From Siphonodentalium dalli (taxonomy: Eukaryota > Mollusca > Scaphopoda > Gadilida > Siphonodentaliidae), in contig CP136061.1 of the NCBI GenBank assembly GCA_032622095.1, positions 265,082,077 through 265,146,076 on the forward strand: 64,000 nucleotides of DNA, written 5' to 3'. This document shows positions 61,457 through 64,000 of the stretch, piece by piece. Position 1 is the first letter of the stretch. Each line of letters starts with the position of its first letter. A program made the position numbers and the translations under genes. Below the pieces are notes generated by a model that was not told where the DNA came from, searched no databases, and saw only the letters and a program-made list of their open reading frames with translations.

Positions 61457-62954
61457 GGCCAAATCATGAGCTCAATGAATCGCAGTTAAGGGACGGAAAA
61501 TATGAAGTAGGATGATTATATCTTTCCCTTAACATGTGTGGGTTGATCTCAAGTGTTTGGAAGTGACCCCACCCCTGCCTCGAAATTGGGTGACGGGATT
61601 GGGAAATAGTCAAACCCGGCCCAAAATGCGAATTTTGAGAGCCCGTAACTCCGTTATTTTCCAATGGATTTTAAAATTGTTTTGAGTATTGTGATCAGCT
61701 AGTTACATTGATTATTTTTTATAAATTTTGTCTCATTCAGAGACGAATAACATTTTGTTTATTAGAAAGAATACGGGCCCACATTCAAAGTTTGAGGGCC
61801 CAAATCTCCGCCATTTTTTAACGGATTTACGATCTGTTTTCAGTTTTATGATCAACGTATAAGGTAGATGTTATATACCAAGTTTCATATGATTCGGAGA
61901 CGAACTAAATTTTGGTACCTCGGACCACCCCTCCCCTGACCCACAACACTGAACCGACACTTGCAAAATTTGGCACATCGCGTGCTCTCTTCAGACCGCG
62001 CGCACTGCGATATCAGATGACATCCTAAGTTTGAGATCTTCGGAGGAGATGAGGTCACAGGCACATGGGCCCAAATTTGCATTGTTTGAAGGACCGCAAC
62101 TCCGTCATTTTTCAATGGATTTTCTAAATTGTTTCAGTTTCTAGATCGGTTGGCGGTGTAGATGTTACACTCCAAGTTTCATCTGATTCGGAGAAGAATA
62201 AAAAATTGGTACCCCGGACCGCCCCTCCCCTGATCCACAACACTTAACCGACACTGGCAAAATTTGGCACATCGCGTGCTCTCTTCGGACCGCACGCACT
62301 GGGATATCAGATGACATCCTAAGTTCGATATCTTCGGAGGAGATGTGAGCACAAGCACATGGGACCAAATTGCAAACTTTGAGGGCCCGTAACTCTTGCA
62401 TTTCTTCTCGGATTACAAAAATCCTTTCCGGTATGGGTTTGTTTTCGTTCATGGAATCTACATACTTAAATAGATGAATGTCAATAAAAAAAAAAAATTG
62501 CGAAAATTTTGCCCCCACCCCAGTGTAAAAATATATGGCCAACCCTGTCAAATTTTCTTCTTCGGACTAAGCTGACAACGGTCAACACGACTACAAAAAC
62601 CAAATACAGTTATCTGGAATGATACGGGAGGACAACAGAGTACAATAAAATAGAGGTTTGCCAACTATGGGCGGTAACTCTTCAGGGAAAGCGCGGACAC
62701 AAGTTGTTATGCCCGTGGGCAGTAGTGCATATCGAGATGTGCATACGGTCTAATTTTCGATGCTCTGCTTCTTATAATTTCCGAGATAATAAAATGACAT
62801 TTTTTCAAATAAAGGGAGATAACTCCTCGGTGAAAGTGCGGACAAAATCGTTATGGGCCATAGGCATAGAACTCATGTACCCCAACCTACTTACCAAGTT
62901 TTAGTGTCCTACTTCTTGTACTTTTCGAGTAATAGTGATTACAAAAGTGTCAAG

Positions 62955-62957
<3 letters not shown>
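61457..62957 (+). repeat. Core B, copy B9
   Basis: This 1501-bp copy is of the B8 subtype and ends TCAAGTAT. It has GGGACCAAATTGCAAAC near 62361, where other B copies read GGGACCGACACTTGCAAAC. It therefore seems to keep the older, A-like form of this repeat. Confidence 0.92.

Positions 62958-63008
<51 letters not shown>
62958..63008 (+). repeat. Longest (TAA)n tract
   Basis: About sixteen AAT triplets followed by AACAAT lie between core B9 and an SE-c module. Confidence 0.95.
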
Positions 63009-63010
<2 letters not shown>

Positions 63011-63011
63011 T

Positions 63012-63216
63012 GAAAAATAATCGCAAAAGGGCCATAACTCCGCCAAGAAACATTGGGCGGAAATCCGGATACCATTATATGTAGTAAACCTTCGATGCCT
63101 ACATTCGCTAGAGATTTCGCGTTCCTACTGCAATCAGTTTCTGAGTATTTCGAAATAAACGGAAAACGACCTCAGTAGAAAAACAATATACTTCCTTGGT
63201 TACACCATGGAAGTAT
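63012..63216 (+). repeat. Short module SE-c (205 bp)
   Basis: This copy has a CTCCGCCAAGAAACATTGGG head and its hairpin at 63188-63216. Confidence 0.92.
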
Positions 63217-63223
63217 AATAATA

Positions 63224-64000
63224 GGCCAAATCATGAGCTCAATGAATCGCAGTTAAGGGACGGAAAATATGAAGTAGGATGATTATATCTTTCCCTTAAC
63301 ATGTGTGGGTTGATCTCAAGTGTTTGGAAGTGACCCCACCCCTGCCTCGAAATTGGGTGACGGGATTGGGAAATAGTCAAACCCGGCCCAAAATGCGAAT
63401 TTTGAGAGCCCGTAACTCCGTTATTTTCCAATGGATTTTAAAATTGTTTTGAGTATTGTGATCAGCTAGTTACATTGATTATTTTTTATAAATTTTGTCT
63501 CATTCAGAGACGAATAACATTTTGTTTATTAGAAAGAATACGGGCCCACATTCAAAGTTTGAGGGCCCAAATCTCCGCCATTTTTTAACGGATTTACGAT
63601 CTGTTTTCAGTTTTATGATCAACGTATAAGGTAGATGTTATATACCAAGTTTCATATGATTCGGAGACGAACTAAATTTTGGTACCTCGGACCACCCCTC
63701 CCCTGACCCACAACACTGAACCGACACTTGCAAAATTTGGCACATCGCGTGCTCTCTTCAGACCGCGCGCACTGCGATATCAGATGACATCCTAAGTTTG
63801 AGATCTTCGGAGGAGATGAGGTCACAGGCACATGGGCCCAAATTTGCATTGTTTGAAGGACCGCAACTCCGTCATTTTTCAATGGATTTTCTAAATTGTT
63901 TCAGTTTCTAGATCGGTTGGCGGTGTAGATGTTACACTCCAAGTTTCATCTGATTCGGAGAAGAATAAAAAATTGGTACCCCGGACCGCCCCTCCCCTGA
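63224..64000 (+). repeat. Core B, copy B10 (cut by window end)
   Basis: This is the left half of a B8/B9-subtype core. It starts GGCCAAATC and stops in the CCGCCCCTCCCCTGA landmark. B9, the TAA tract, the SE and B10 show that the array continues beyond the window. Confidence 0.9.

Overview
This window looks like repeat-dense eukaryotic nuclear DNA with no recognisable protein-coding gene. Every longer open frame is under 140 codons. Most recur because the underlying DNA is repeated, and they overlap other frames on both strands. The sequence is AT-rich. It holds (TAA)n microsatellites, poly-A and poly-G runs, tRNA-like modules with Pol III boxes followed by T-runs, and many copies of short phrases such as AAGGGAGATAACTC, AGGGCCATAACTC and AAGGTCAAGGTCA. 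From memory I associate these phrases with molluscan, especially bivalve, non-coding DNA. The mollusc assignment is inference, not proof.

Almost the whole window is one head-to-tail mosaic built from five module types, all in the same orientation and separated by (TAA)n. (1) Core A is about 1503 bp, starts GGATCAATCATGAG and ends AGTAT. (2) Core B is about 1504 bp, starts GGGCAAATCATGAG, also ends AGTAT, and is a diverged relative of A; both contain an internal repeat of 294 bp. (3) The short module (SE) is 205 bp in 36 of 37 copies and ends in a conserved hairpin. (4) Block C is 2.5-2.9 kb in its long copies and starts ACTAGAGGTCAG. It carries nested tandem repeats of about 124-130, about 340 and about 271 bp, the last containing tRNA-like sequences. 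(5) Element D is 2.01 kb, starts ACTAGAATG, holds three units of about 625 bp and ends in its own hairpin.

Layout: 1-375 is the end of a core A. 391-2320 is SE x2 plus a core B. 2334-5204 is block C1. 5205-21908 holds B cores with SE singlets, doublets and triplets, and a near-identical 4193-bp tandem duplication that includes D1 and D2. 21922-29865 holds blocks C2 and C3, offset by about 4.85 kb. 30108-54519 is a regular array of A cores plus SE, with seven successive units of exactly 1730 bp (35283-47392). 54533-58969 contains two divergent or partial C blocks (C4, C5) with rearranged cores. 58979-64000 contains an A/B chimera, then B cores with a diverged SE subfamily, cut off by the window end.

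The most interesting signal is structural. C and D begin with ACTAG followed 29 or 34 bp later by ATACTTCCATG, the exact reverse complement of the terminal CATGGAAGTAT of the SE and D hairpins. A subterminal inverted repeat, a terminal stem-loop, internal tandem repeats, a microsatellite tail and head-to-tail arrays together resemble non-autonomous Helentron/HINE or oyster pearl-like elements. No transposase or Rep-helicase is encoded here, so the family assignment is inference. The modules appear to evolve by tandem amplification, end-sharing between different left modules, and gene conversion. I do not see a protein-based system in this window.
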